A DNA stretch of 64,000 bases from Pseudomonas putida. GTDB taxonomy: Bacteria > Pseudomonadota > Gammaproteobacteria > Pseudomonadales > Pseudomonadaceae. Of the stretch, positions 44,313 through 53,482 are shown in pieces. Location: contig CP124529.1 in assembly GCA_029953615.1 (NCBI GenBank), positions 4,986,494 to 5,050,493 on the forward strand. Direction: 5' to 3'. Position numbers and translations under genes: made by a program. The notes beneath the pieces were generated by a model, which saw only the letters and a list, made by a program, of their open reading frames with translations, was not told the origin of the DNA and did not search any database. Each line of letters opens with the position of its first letter. Positions within the stretch are counted from its first letter, which is position 1.

Positions 44313-45929
44313 TCAGGGCTTGCCCAGAATCTGCGCCACCTGCGCCTGCAGTTGCTTCAGCTCGAAGGGTTTGCAGATCAGGTGCATGCCCGCCTCGAGA
44401 AAGCCCTCGCGGGCCATGGCCGTTTCCGCGTAGCCGGTGATGAACAGCACCGGCAAGCGTGGGCGCAGGCTGCGCGCAATCTCGGCCAACTGGCGGCCAT
44501 TCATGCCGGGCAAGCCGACATCGCTAACCAGCAAATCCACCGGTTGTGTCGAGCGTAGCACCTTCAGGCCTTCGCTGGCGTTGGCGGCGCTGTGGCAGGC
44601 GAAGCCATCCTCGCGCAGGGCATGGCACAGTAATTGGCGAACATGCGGGTCGTCCTCGACCATCAGCACGTGATGGCCCCGGCTACCTTGCACAGGCTGC
44701 ACGGGTTTGTCCGGCGCCTGGGCCTGGCCGAGGTGGCGCGGCAGGTACAGGTCCACCCGGGTCCCTTGGCCGATCTGGCTGTGCAAGCTGACATGGCCAT
44801 GGGACTGCTTGCTGAAGCCGTACACCATCGACAGGCCCAGGCCGACGCCTTGGCCGATGGCCTTGGTGCTGAAGAACGGCTCGAAGGCATGCTCCAGCGT
44901 GCTTTGCGCCATACCCTGGCCGTTATCGATGATGCGCAGGCGCACATAGTCACCGGCGCACAGGGCGCCGCCAGAAAATTGCCCGGCGCCGATCTGCTGG
45001 TTGCTCGCCTCGATGCGTAGCTGGCCGCCACTGGGCATGGCTTCGCAGGCATTGAGCAGCAGGTTGTCGAGGGCTTCCTGTAATTGCTGGTCATCGGCTT
45101 CAACTGGCCACAGGCCTTTGGCGATCTGCACCTGCAGGGTCACTGTCGGGGTCAGGCAAGTCTTCAGGCGCTTTGCCTGGAGCAGCTCGTGCAGGTCGAC
45201 CTGCTGGCTGTGCAGCGATTGCCGGGAAGAAAAAGCCAGCAGGCGGTGGGTCAGGCGGGCGGCGCGGGCCACCGCCTCACGGCCCATTTGCAGCACACTG
45301 TCCAGGCCATCGCTGCGGCCTTGGCGCAGGCGCCGGTCGATCAGCTCGAAACTGCCGCCGATGCTGGTGAGCAGGTTGTTGAAATCGTGGGCGATGCCCC
45401 CGGCCAGTTGGCCAATGGCTTCCATCTTGCGCGTCTGATGGCGGGCAAACTCGCTGTGCTCATGGTCTACGCCGAGAGGCGTGGCTTGGGCGTCCAGGCG
45501 TTGCTGCAGGTCAAGCAACTGCCCGCGTGCCAGGTACTGCCGGCGTCTGCTGCGCAGGGCGGACTGGGCAATGTGCAGCAGTTGGGCGTCTTCGAACGGG
45601 GTGGCCAGCTGTAGCACGTTACCAACCGGGTGGTTGGTCGAACCCATGGTTGCCTGGTGGCCTTGGGTGAGGAGCACGATGGGCAGGTCCGACCAGCTCG
45701 GTTGCTGGTCGAGAAATTCCTGTAGCCACGCGCTTGGCCCTTGGTCGAACACTGACTCGGCAATGATCACCAGGCCTGCGCCTTCGGCCAGGCAGGCGTG
45801 CAGGTTGGCCTGGTCGATCGCGCACAGGCTGCCGATGCCGACAGAGGCGAGCACGCGGGCAGTCTCTGCTGCCAATGGTGGCGGCGCCAGGATCAACGCA
45901 CGATCGTCCAGCGCCAACGAACTGGCCAA
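44313..45929 (-). CDS. Hybrid sensor histidine kinase with C-terminal receiver
   Basis: A TTG start at 45929 is chosen because AGGAG lies seven bases before it; the frame runs 18 residues further without a ribosome site. The 538-residue protein has an N-terminal region of about 170 residues with a receiver-like pattern (LVIIAESVFD, LPIVLLTQG) that lacks a full acidic pocket. Then come His in GGIAHDFNNLLTSIGG, ATPase motifs (NLLLNACEA, DNGQGM, GVGLGLSMVYGF) and a true receiver (MVEDDPHVRQLL, LLVSDVGLPG, ICKPF). The layout matches the convergent kinase at 42249; the two may share partners. Confidence 0.88.
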   Translation of the reverse strand: MASSLALDDRALILAPPPLAAETARVLASVGIGSLCAIDQANLHACLAEGAGLVIIAESVFDQGPSAWLQEFLDQQPSWSDLPIVLLTQGHQATMGSTNHPVGNVLQLATPFEDAQLLHIAQSALRSRRRQYLARGQLLDLQQRLDAQATPLGVDHEHSEFARHQTRKMEAIGQLAGGIAHDFNNLLTSIGGSFELIDRRLRQGRSDGLDSVLQMGREAVARAARLTHRLLAFSSRQSLHSQQVDLHELLQAKRLKTCLTPTVTLQVQIAKGLWPVEADDQQLQEALDNLLLNACEAMPSGGQLRIEASNQQIGAGQFSGGALCAGDYVRLRIIDNGQGMAQSTLEHAFEPFFSTKAIGQGVGLGLSMVYGFSKQSHGHVSLHSQIGQGTRVDLYLPRHLGQAQAPDKPVQPVQGSRGHHVLMVEDDPHVRQLLCHALREDGFACHSAANASEGLKVLRSTQPVDLLVSDVGLPGMNGRQLAEIARSLRPRLPVLFITGYAETAMAREGFLEAGMHLICKPFELKQLQAQVAQILGKP

Positions 45930-46008
45930 GACGGCTCTCCTGTAGGGTGGTCCGATATCCACTGGACCCAGGGCCCGTACCAAGGTTCAACAAAATTGCG
46001 GGCGTTGC

Positions 46009-47064
46009 CTACAGGCCCTGTTGCAGCACGGGATCGTCCGGGTTCTGCCGCTCCAGTTCGGCCAGCAGCACCTGCACGTTCTGCAACTGGCCGGTTTCCT
46101 TCCAGTACCGGATCAGCAACACCCGTGCCCGGCGATTGGCCGGTTGGCGGCTGAGCACGGTTTCCAGTTGTTTTTGCGCCGCGTCGATTTGCTCCAGTTC
46201 ATGCAGGGTAACTGCCAGTGTATAGCGGTAGTCGGTGTTGTCCGGGTCCAGCTCGACGGCGCGGGAAAAGGCAAGCAAGGCGTATTCGCGCTGCTCGTGG
46301 CGGTTCAGCCAGAGCCCTAGCTCGTACTGCAGAAAGGCTGAATCGGGGCTCAGTGCCAAGGCTTTGCCCAGCACCTGGCGCGAAGCGTCGTGATGGCCCT
46401 GGCGCTCCAGCAGGCGTACCTGGGTAGCCAATGCGTCGAGGTTGCCGGGGGCTACCGCCAGGGCTCGTTGCAGGGCGCTGGCAGCTTGGGTGTAGTCGTT
46501 TTCGTGCAGGTACAGACGCGCCAGGTGCACCTGGGCGTCGGCGTCTTCGGGTTGTTGTTCCAGGGCTTGCTGGTATTGCTCCAGGGCGACCTGCAGGGGG
46601 CCGAAATACAGGCCGATGTCATCCGGGTCGAGACCGAGCAGGGCATCTACTGCGGCAAAACGCACGCTTTGCTCGTCGTCGTCCAGCAGTGGGCCGAGTA
46701 CCAGGCTGCGCTGCGCTGCCGGCAGCAGGCGACGGATACCGCCGATGGCAGCACGGCGCACCAGCGGGTCGGCATGCTCCAGGTCCTGGCGGGCGAGTTT
46801 CAATGCCTGCGGCGAGGGGTAATTGGGCAGCTCGGCGTACAAGGCTGCGCGGCGGATGGGTGGCAGGTCGGTGCGTTGCAATTGTTGGTACAGCACCCGC
46901 GCAGCGCCGGGTTCGCCGTCATGGGCCTGGCGCAGGGCCTTGGCGTAGCTATGCGCAGGGAGGGTGGGCTGGGCTGGCGAGGTGTCGCGCCACAGGTAGC
47001 CGAACAGGGCCGATACCAGGATCAACAGCACAAGGGCGATCAGGTAGCGGTTGCGTCTGGGCAT
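46009..47064 (-). CDS. TPR-repeat membrane-anchored protein
   Basis: The 351-residue protein starts at MPRRNRYLIALVLLILVSAL, a short cytoplasmic tail plus one TM helix, so the rest is probably periplasmic. HEAT-like helices come first (RRAAIGGIRRLLPAAQRS, VRFAAVDALLGL), then about five TPR units (EDADAQVHLARLYLHENDY, SAFLQYELGLWLNRHEQREYA, NTDYRYTLAVTLHELEQIDA). TPR proteins organise complexes; no partner is named here. It lies between the kinase genes and the end of the efflux operon. The frame extends upstream of 47064, but that part covers the terminator region and is not coding. Confidence 0.75.
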   Translation of the reverse strand: MPRRNRYLIALVLLILVSALFGYLWRDTSPAQPTLPAHSYAKALRQAHDGEPGAARVLYQQLQRTDLPPIRRAALYAELPNYPSPQALKLARQDLEHADPLVRRAAIGGIRRLLPAAQRSLVLGPLLDDDEQSVRFAAVDALLGLDPDDIGLYFGPLQVALEQYQQALEQQPEDADAQVHLARLYLHENDYTQAASALQRALAVAPGNLDALATQVRLLERQGHHDASRQVLGKALALSPDSAFLQYELGLWLNRHEQREYALLAFSRAVELDPDNTDYRYTLAVTLHELEQIDAAQKQLETVLSRQPANRRARVLLIRYWKETGQLQNVQVLLAELERQNPDDPVLQQGL

Positions 47065-47253
47065 CGGACGATCCGTGGCGGCGGGAAGGGCAGAGCTTGG
47101 GCTAGCCGGGGGGTAAATGCAACCGAGTGGGGGCTGACAGGTGCTTGTCTCGGGTTTTGCGGTGGGGCACAAATCGAGCGCCGCCCGCGCGGCGCTCGAT
47201 CTCACAGGCAATGAAAAACTTGTGGCGAACACCCCAAAAACACACAAAAACAT

Positions 47254-47285
47254 AAAAAAGCCCCGCGGACCAAGGCCTGCGGGGC
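47254..47285 (-). terminator. Intrinsic terminator of mexEF-oprN
   Basis: On the minus strand GCCCCGC and GCGGGGC form a seven-pair stem around a 12-base loop, followed by TTTTTT (plus-strand A-run 47254-47259). It is about 50 bases after the oprN stop. Confidence 0.88.
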
Positions 47286-47333
47286 AAACGGTTGGGGGAG
47301 GAGCCAACCAAAGGAGTCGTCGAAACGGGGTAT

Positions 47334-48749
47334 TCAGTGCGCGCTGGCTACGGTCTCCGGCTGCCAGCCGCCACCCAGGGCCTTGTAGATCGAGACGATG
47401 CCGCGGTACAGCTCGACCTCACCCTGGGCCTGCGCATCTTCGGCACTCAGCCGCTCACGCTCGGCGTCGAGCAACACCAGGTAGTCCACCGTGCCCTCGC
47501 GATAACGAATCGAGGCCAGGTCCGCCGCCTTGCGGCTGGCGTCGCTCTGGCGTATCAGCGACAAAAGCCGTTGCTGGGTCTTGTCGTAGTCGCTGAAGGC
47601 GTTGGCCGATTCTTCCAGGGCCAGCAAAACTTGCTGTTCATAGTTGGCCAGCGCCCCTTCGGCATCGGCCTTGGCACCGCGCAGGCGGGCGCGCACGCTG
47701 CCCAGGTCGAAGGCGGCCCAGGTGATGCTCGGGCCCAGCGCCCAGGCATTGGCTGCCGAAGAGCCGATCTGCGAGCCGCGGGCGGCAGTAAAGCCAAGGA
47801 AGCCGCTGAGGCTGACACGGGGGAACAGGTCGGCGGTGGCCACGCCAACATTGGCGGTGGCGGCCGCCAGCTGGCGTTCGGCGCTGCGGATGTCCGGGCG
47901 GCGGCGCAGCAGTTCGCCCGGGTCACCCACCGGCAGCGCCTTGGCAATCGCCGGCAGGGCTTTGGGCGACAGGTCTACACTGAGCGCATCCGGGCGCTGG
48001 CCGAGCAGGGTGGCAATGCGGTGCCGCGCGCGCGCCTGTTCCGCCTGCAGTTGCGGTACGGTGGCTTCAACCCCGGCCAGGCGCGCATCGGCACGCACCA
48101 CGTCGAGGTCGTTGCCGACACCGGCATCGCGCAGGGTTTCGGTGATGGCCCGCGATTCCTGCTGGGTCTTGAGGTTGGCCAGGGCGATCTTCTCGCGCAG
48201 CTGCGCGCCGCGCAGCTGGCCATAGGCATCGACCAGCTCGGCGATCAGGCTGACCTGCAACTGCTGCAGGTCGGCCGCGGCCACCGCTTCCTGGGCTTCG
48301 CTGGCTTCGATCTGGCGCTGGATGCGGCCAAACAGGTCCAGCTCCCAGGCCATGTCCAGGCCCAGGTCGTAACGCTCACTGTTCACCCGTTGCGTGGTCT
48401 GGCCGGGGATCTGGCCCTTGCCGATGTCGCTGCTGACGCGGCTGGTGACCACCGGGAACTGATCGTTCTCGGCGTCTTCACGGATCGAACGGGCCGCTTT
48501 CAGGCGGGCGAAGGCCACGCGCAGGTCACGGTTGCCATCCAGCGAAGCCTGCACCAACTGATTCAGCACCGGGTCGTCGAACTGCTTCCACCACAGGCTT
48601 TCGAAGCGGCTACGGTCGTAGGCCTTGGCCTGTACTTCGCTGGCCAGCTGCGCGGGCTCGGTGGCCGGGGCCTGGTAGTCCGGGCCTACCGCGCAGGCCG
48701 CCAGGGCCAGCGCCAGCAGGCTCGGGGTCAAGGGTTTGAGCAGGTTCAT
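47334..48749 (-). CDS. oprN: Outer-membrane efflux channel OprN
   Basis: The 471-residue outer-membrane lipoprotein forms the exit duct of the MexEF pump. A signal peptide ends in the lipobox LAAC (SLLALALAACAVGPDY). The two repeated TolC-like halves show WWKQFDDPVLNQLV, YDLGLDMAWELDLFG, RRRPDIRSAERQLAAATANVG and YREGTVDYLVLLDAER. The start overlaps the mexF stop (ATGA), which shows translational coupling, and the longer frame to 49085 lies inside mexF. It is the third gene of the operon and is followed by an intrinsic terminator. Confidence 0.93.
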   Translation of the reverse strand: MNLLKPLTPSLLALALAACAVGPDYQAPATEPAQLASEVQAKAYDRSRFESLWWKQFDDPVLNQLVQASLDGNRDLRVAFARLKAARSIREDAENDQFPVVTSRVSSDIGKGQIPGQTTQRVNSERYDLGLDMAWELDLFGRIQRQIEASEAQEAVAAADLQQLQVSLIAELVDAYGQLRGAQLREKIALANLKTQQESRAITETLRDAGVGNDLDVVRADARLAGVEATVPQLQAEQARARHRIATLLGQRPDALSVDLSPKALPAIAKALPVGDPGELLRRRPDIRSAERQLAAATANVGVATADLFPRVSLSGFLGFTAARGSQIGSSAANAWALGPSITWAAFDLGSVRARLRGAKADAEGALANYEQQVLLALEESANAFSDYDKTQQRLLSLIRQSDASRKAADLASIRYREGTVDYLVLLDAERERLSAEDAQAQGEVELYRGIVSIYKALGGGWQPETVASAH

Positions 48750-51700
48750 GCATGGTTCTCCAGCACTTGAACGTGTCCGGCCTTGCGGGCCTGGCGACGC
48801 TCGACGAAACGGCGGATCAGGAAGAAGAACACCGGGGTCAGGAACAGGCCGAACACGGTCACGCCGATCATCCCCGAGAACACCGCCACACCCATGGCAT
48901 GGCGCATTTCCGAGCCGGCACCAGAGCTGAACACCAGCGGAACCACACCCATGATGAAAGCGATCGAGGTCATCAGGATCGGCCGCAGACGCAGGCGGCA
49001 GGCTTCCAGTACCGCAGCCAGCGGGTCGAGCCCCTTGGCCTGTTCGTCCTTGGCGAACTCGACGATCAGGATGGCGTTCTTGCACGCCAGGCCGACCAGT
49101 ACGATCAGGCCGATCTGGGTGAAGATGTTGTTGTCACCACCCGACACGATCACCCCGGTAATGGCCGAGAGCAGGGTCATCGGCACGATCAGGATCACCG
49201 CCAGCGGCAGGCTCCAGCTTTCGTACTGGGCGGCAAGCACCAGGAAGGCCAGCAACACGCACAGCGGGAAGACGAACAGTGCAGTGTTACCCGAGAGGAT
49301 CTGCTGGTAGGTCAGGTCGGTCCACTCGAAGGTCATGCCGTTGGGCAGTTCCTCTTTCAACAGTTTCTCGATTGCGGCTTCGGCCTGGCCGGAGCTGTAG
49401 CCCGGTGCCGCGGCGCCGTTGATCTCGGCGGTAATGAACCCGTTGTAGTGCATCACCCGGTCAGGCCCGGAGGTGTCGCTGACCTTGAGGAAGGTCGCCA
49501 GCGGGATCATCTCGCCGAGGTTGTTGCGCACCTTCAGCTGGCCGATCTGCTCGGCATCGAGGCGGAACTGCTGCTCGGCCTGGACGTTGACCTGGTAGGT
49601 ACGGCCAAAGCGGTTGAAGTCGTTGGTGTACAGCGAGCCCAGGTAGACCTGCAGGGTGTCGAAGATGTCGGTGATCGCCACGCCGTGGGTCTTGGCCTTT
49701 TCCCGGTCGATGGCTGCATCGACCTGGGGCACGTTGACTTGATAGCTGGTGAACAAGCCCGCCAGTTCCGGCACGTTGTGGCTCTTGGCGATGATGTTCT
49801 GGGTTTCCTTGTACAGCGCTTCGTAACCCAGGTTGCCACGGTCCTCGATTTGCAGGCGGAAGCCGCCAATAGTGCCCAGGCCTTGTACTGGCGGAGGCGG
49901 GAAAATGGCGATGTAAGCGTCCTGGATGTCGGCGAACTGGGCATTCAGTGCGGCAGCGATCGCGGCGGCCGACTGGCTTGGGTCCTTGCGCTCGTCAAAC
50001 GGTTTCAGCGGGGTGAACACGATGCCGCTGTTCGGGCTGTTGGTGAAGCCGTTGATCGACAGGCCCGGGAAGGCCACCGAGTCGGCCACGCCAGGCTGCT
50101 TCAAGGCGATTTCACTCATGCGCTTGATCACCGCTTCGGTGCGGTCGAGGCTGGCGGCGTCAGGCAACTGGGCGAAGGCTACCAGGTACTGCTTGTCCTG
50201 GGCCGGCACGAAACCGGTCGGGGTGGACGAGAAGCCCAGGTAGGTCAGGCCCATCAAGCCGGCGTACACGAACAGGGCGATGCCGCTGGAGCGGATGACC
50301 CGACGCACGCCGCCGACGTAGCGGTTGGAGGCGCGGTCGAAGAAACGGTTGAACGGGGTGAACAGCCAGCTGCCCAGCAGTTTTTCCAGAAACCGCGAGA
50401 AACGGTCCTTGGGCGCGTGGTGGTCCTTCAGCAGCACGGCAGCCAGGGCCGGCGACAGGGTCAGCGAGTTGAACGCCGAGATGACCGTGGAAATGGCGAT
50501 GGTCAGGGCGAACTGCTTGTAGAACTGCCCGGTAAGGCCGGAAATGAACGCGGCAGGTACGAACACGGCGCACAGCACCAGGGCGGTGGCGATGATTGGC
50601 CCGGTCACTTCACCCATGGCCTTTTGCGTGGCCTCCAGCGGCTTCAGGCCCAGGCCGATGTTGCGCTCGACGTTTTCCACCACGACGATGGCGTCGTCCA
50701 CCACGATGCCGATGGCCAGGACCAGGCCGAACAGTGACAGCGCGTTGAGCGAAAAGCCGAACAGGTGCATCACGGCAAAAGTACCGATCAGCGATACCGG
50801 CACGGCCATCAGCGGGATGATCGAGGCGCGCCAGGTCTGCAGGAACAGGATGACGACCAGCACGACCAGCACCAGCGCTTCGAACAGGGTGTGCACCACG
50901 GCTTCGATGGAACCACGGACGAACACGGTAGGGTCATAGACGATGCTGTAGTCCATGCCCTCTGGGAAGTCCTTCTTCAGCTCGGCCATCTTCGCCCGCA
51001 CTTCGTCGGAGATCTCGATGGCATTGGAGCCTGGGCGCTGGAAGATCGGGATGGCCACCGCCGGTTGGTTGTTCAGCAGCGAACGCAGGGCGTACTGGCT
51101 GGAGCCAAGTTCGACCCGGGCGATGTCCTTCAGGCGGGTGATTTCGCCATCGGCACCGGCGCGGATGATGATGTTCTCGAACTCTTCCTCATTGACCAGG
51201 CGGCCCTGGGTGTTGATCGACAGCTGGAAGCTGGTCGAACCCGGGGCGGGCGGGGCGCCCAGCTGGCCGGCGGCCACCTGACGGTTCTGCTCGCGGATCG
51301 CAGCCACCACATCGCTGGCGGTGAGGTTGCGCGAAGCGGTCTTGTTCGGGTCCAGCCATACACGCAGCGAGTAGTCGCCCATGCCGAACAGCTGCACGTC
51401 ACCCACGCCGCCCAGGCGCGCCAGCTCGTCCTTGATGTTGAGGATGGCGTAGTTGGACAGGTAGAGCATGTCGTAGCGGTTGTCCGGCGAGGTCAGGTGC
51501 ACGACCATGGTCAGGTCGGGCGAGGCCTTGTCGACGGTGATACCGATGCGGGTCACTTCCTCCGGCAGCTTGGGCTGGGTACGGGTGACGCGGTTCTGCA
51601 CCTGCACCTGGGCGTTGTCCAGGTCGGTGCCCAGGGCGAAGGTGATGGTCAGCGTCAGCTTGCCGTCAGCGGTGGACTGCGAGGACATGTAAAGCATGTT

Positions 51701-51925
51701 CTCCACGCCGGTAATCGCCTGCTCCAGCGGCGCGGCGACGGTTTCGCCGATGACCTTGGGGTTGGCGCCAGGGAAGTTGGCGCGCACAACCACGGTGGGC
51801 GGCACCACTTCGGGGTATTCGCTGATCGGCAACTGGAACAGCGAGATCGAGCCCGCGATCAGCAGCACCAGCGACAGCACCGCGGCGAAGATAGGCCGGG
51901 TAATGAAGAATTTCGAAAAGTTCAT
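48746..51925 (-). CDS. mexF: RND efflux transporter MexF
   Basis: The 1059-residue inner-membrane drug/proton antiporter has the HAE1 RND layout. The N-terminal TM is FFITRPIFAAVLSLVLLIAG, then come two large periplasmic loops, the TM4 proton-relay motif GIVVDDAIVVVENVERNIG and the second-half motif LVGLACKNAILIVEFAK. The C-terminus RQARKAGHVQVLENHA is cytoplasmic. In Pseudomonas, MexEF-OprN exports fluoroquinolones, chloramphenicol and quorum-signal precursors under MexT. The gene lies 12 bp after mexE. Confidence 0.95.
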   Translation of the reverse strand: MNFSKFFITRPIFAAVLSLVLLIAGSISLFQLPISEYPEVVPPTVVVRANFPGANPKVIGETVAAPLEQAITGVENMLYMSSQSTADGKLTLTITFALGTDLDNAQVQVQNRVTRTQPKLPEEVTRIGITVDKASPDLTMVVHLTSPDNRYDMLYLSNYAILNIKDELARLGGVGDVQLFGMGDYSLRVWLDPNKTASRNLTASDVVAAIREQNRQVAAGQLGAPPAPGSTSFQLSINTQGRLVNEEEFENIIIRAGADGEITRLKDIARVELGSSQYALRSLLNNQPAVAIPIFQRPGSNAIEISDEVRAKMAELKKDFPEGMDYSIVYDPTVFVRGSIEAVVHTLFEALVLVVLVVILFLQTWRASIIPLMAVPVSLIGTFAVMHLFGFSLNALSLFGLVLAIGIVVDDAIVVVENVERNIGLGLKPLEATQKAMGEVTGPIIATALVLCAVFVPAAFISGLTGQFYKQFALTIAISTVISAFNSLTLSPALAAVLLKDHHAPKDRFSRFLEKLLGSWLFTPFNRFFDRASNRYVGGVRRVIRSSGIALFVYAGLMGLTYLGFSSTPTGFVPAQDKQYLVAFAQLPDAASLDRTEAVIKRMSEIALKQPGVADSVAFPGLSINGFTNSPNSGIVFTPLKPFDERKDPSQSAAAIAAALNAQFADIQDAYIAIFPPPPVQGLGTIGGFRLQIEDRGNLGYEALYKETQNIIAKSHNVPELAGLFTSYQVNVPQVDAAIDREKAKTHGVAITDIFDTLQVYLGSLYTNDFNRFGRTYQVNVQAEQQFRLDAEQIGQLKVRNNLGEMIPLATFLKVSDTSGPDRVMHYNGFITAEINGAAAPGYSSGQAEAAIEKLLKEELPNGMTFEWTDLTYQQILSGNTALFVFPLCVLLAFLVLAAQYESWSLPLAVILIVPMTLLSAITGVIVSGGDNNIFTQIGLIVLVGLACKNAILIVEFAKDEQAKGLDPLAAVLEACRLRLRPILMTSIAFIMGVVPLVFSSGAGSEMRHAMGVAVFSGMIGVTVFGLFLTPVFFFLIRRFVERRQARKAGHVQVLENHA

Positions 51926-51937
51926 CGGTGTGGTCCC

Positions 51938-53179
51938 TTAACCGCGTGGCGCCTGGGCGCTGGCGACTTTCACGTTGTTGCCCGCCACCTTCGGCGCCGG
52001 GTTGCTGGCCTCCAGGGCCTGGCGCTGCTGGGCGAGGGCGGCGAGGGTCTGTTCGCTGGCCATCGGCGTCTCCTCCGGGGTCACCGGTGAGCCAGGGCGC
52101 ACGCGCTGCAGGCCCTTGACCACGATGCGGTCATCCTTGCCCAGGCCGCTGCGCACGATGCGCAGGCCTTCCAGCTTCGGGCCCAGCTCCACGGCGCGGT
52201 AGGCGGCCTTGTTGTCCTTGTCCATGACCAGCACGAACTTCTTGCCAAGGTCGGTGCCCACGGCTTCGTCGTTGATCAGCACGGCCTGGTACTGGGCGCT
52301 GCCCACCAGCTTCAGGCGTGCGTACAGGCCCGGGGTGAACTGGCCGTCGCGGTTGTCGAACACCGCACGGCCACGGATGGTGCCGGTGCGCGGGTTGACC
52401 TGGTTGTCGACGAAGTTCATCTGGCCCAGGTGCGGGTTACCGGTTTCGTTGGTCAGGCCCAGGTACACCGGGGTGCTCTGGCTGCGCTGGCCTTCGCGGG
52501 CCAGCTGGGTGTACTTGAGGTACACGCGCTCGTCGGCGTCGAAGTAGGCGTAGACCTTGTCGGTGGAGACCACGCTGGTCAGCGGGGTGACATCGGCGGT
52601 GACGATGTTGCCGGCGGTGAACTGGGCGCGGCTGACACGGCCACTGATGGGCGCGGTGACGCGGGTGAAGCTGAGGTTCAGGCGTGCCAGATCGAGCTGG
52701 GCCTGGATCGCATCGACCCCGGCGCGGGCTTCGGCGGCGGCACTGCTGCGCGATTCGGCCAGTTCTGCGGAAATGGCGTTGCTGTCACGCAGGCGTTCGC
52801 CACGGCGGGCTTCGTTGGCGCTGCGGATGGCGGTGGCCTTGGCCTGCTGCAGTTGGGCTTCGAGGCGGCGGACCTCGGCCTGGAACGGGCGTGGGTCGAT
52901 CTGGAACAGCAGGTCGCCTTTCTTGACCTGGGCGCCTTCGGTGAAGGCCACCAGATCGATCTGGCCGGAGACCCGTGGCCGCACCTCGACGGTTTCCGGG
53001 GCTTCGAGGCGGCCGGTGAACTCGTCCCATTCGTTGATCGGTTGCTCGATCACCTTGGCCACACTGACCTTCGGCGCGGCGGGAGCCTGCACCGCGTCGG
53101 GGGTTCGACCGCAAGCGCTGATCACCACCACTGCCAGGGCAGCGAGAGGCAAGCGCAAGGGTTTGAGTGATTGTTCCAT
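51938..53179 (-). CDS. mexE: RND membrane fusion protein MexE
   Basis: The 413-residue periplasmic lipoprotein joins MexF to OprN. The ATG at 53179 follows GGAG. The signal peptide ends in ISAC (ALAVVVISACGRT). Lipoyl halves (GRLEAPETVEVRPRVSGQID, LSFTRVTAPISGRVSR) flank a coiled-coil hairpin (AEVRRLEAQLQQAKATAIR), and a beta-barrel follows (GRAVFDNRDGQFTPGLYARL). The C-terminus is Ala/Gln-rich. It is first in the operon. A LysR/nod-box-like site lies about 75-100 bases upstream, consistent with MexT control. Confidence 0.94.
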   Translation of the reverse strand: MEQSLKPLRLPLAALAVVVISACGRTPDAVQAPAAPKVSVAKVIEQPINEWDEFTGRLEAPETVEVRPRVSGQIDLVAFTEGAQVKKGDLLFQIDPRPFQAEVRRLEAQLQQAKATAIRSANEARRGERLRDSNAISAELAESRSSAAAEARAGVDAIQAQLDLARLNLSFTRVTAPISGRVSRAQFTAGNIVTADVTPLTSVVSTDKVYAYFDADERVYLKYTQLAREGQRSQSTPVYLGLTNETGNPHLGQMNFVDNQVNPRTGTIRGRAVFDNRDGQFTPGLYARLKLVGSAQYQAVLINDEAVGTDLGKKFVLVMDKDNKAAYRAVELGPKLEGLRIVRSGLGKDDRIVVKGLQRVRPGSPVTPEETPMASEQTLAALAQQRQALEASNPAPKVAGNNVKVASAQAPRG

Positions 53180-53254
53180 GGAGAACTCCGCCAATGTATT
53201 AGTAGTGGGCGGAGTGTGAGTGTGTTGCGCGCGATGCACGAATCGAACGGGACG

Positions 53255-53278
53255 AAGGTTATTATCACGATGAATGAT
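53255..53278 (-). promoter_or_regulatory. Possible MexT (nod-box-like) site upstream of mexE
   Basis: On the minus strand ATCA-N5-CGTGAT-N4-ACCTT resembles the MexT consensus ATCA-N5-GTCGAT-N4-ACYAT. ATCA and ACC match, but the middle box matches only in its last three bases. It is 76 bases upstream of the mexE start within a 303-bp gap. That gap otherwise shows only a single REP element near 53391-53430. Confidence 0.35.
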
Positions 53279-53390
53279 ATGTGTGGGTCAGTCATCGATG
53301 CGCGGCATGGTTGCGCAAGATCTGAAAGCTTGTGCAATCTTTGTGAGATCGCGCAAGCCCGCGAAAAAGGCGACGCGGTGGCTGACACCG

Positions 53391-53430
53391 GCTTTGCCGG
53401 TGTTCGCGGGCACGCCCGCTCCCACAGGGT
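53391..53430. repeat. Single REP element
   Basis: GGTGTTCGCGGGCACGCCCG followed by CTCCCACAGGG is one copy of the common class, without an inverted partner, between the mexE promoter region and the end of gspF. Confidence 0.8.
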
Positions 53431-53482
53431 ACCGTGCAGGGATTTACGTCGGCGATACCCGCCCTCAGGGCAGTTCAGCAAT

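Noticed and set aside
48752..50737. Plus-strand open frame of 661 codons
   Set aside because: It is antisense to mexF and has no ribosome site or recognisable domain.
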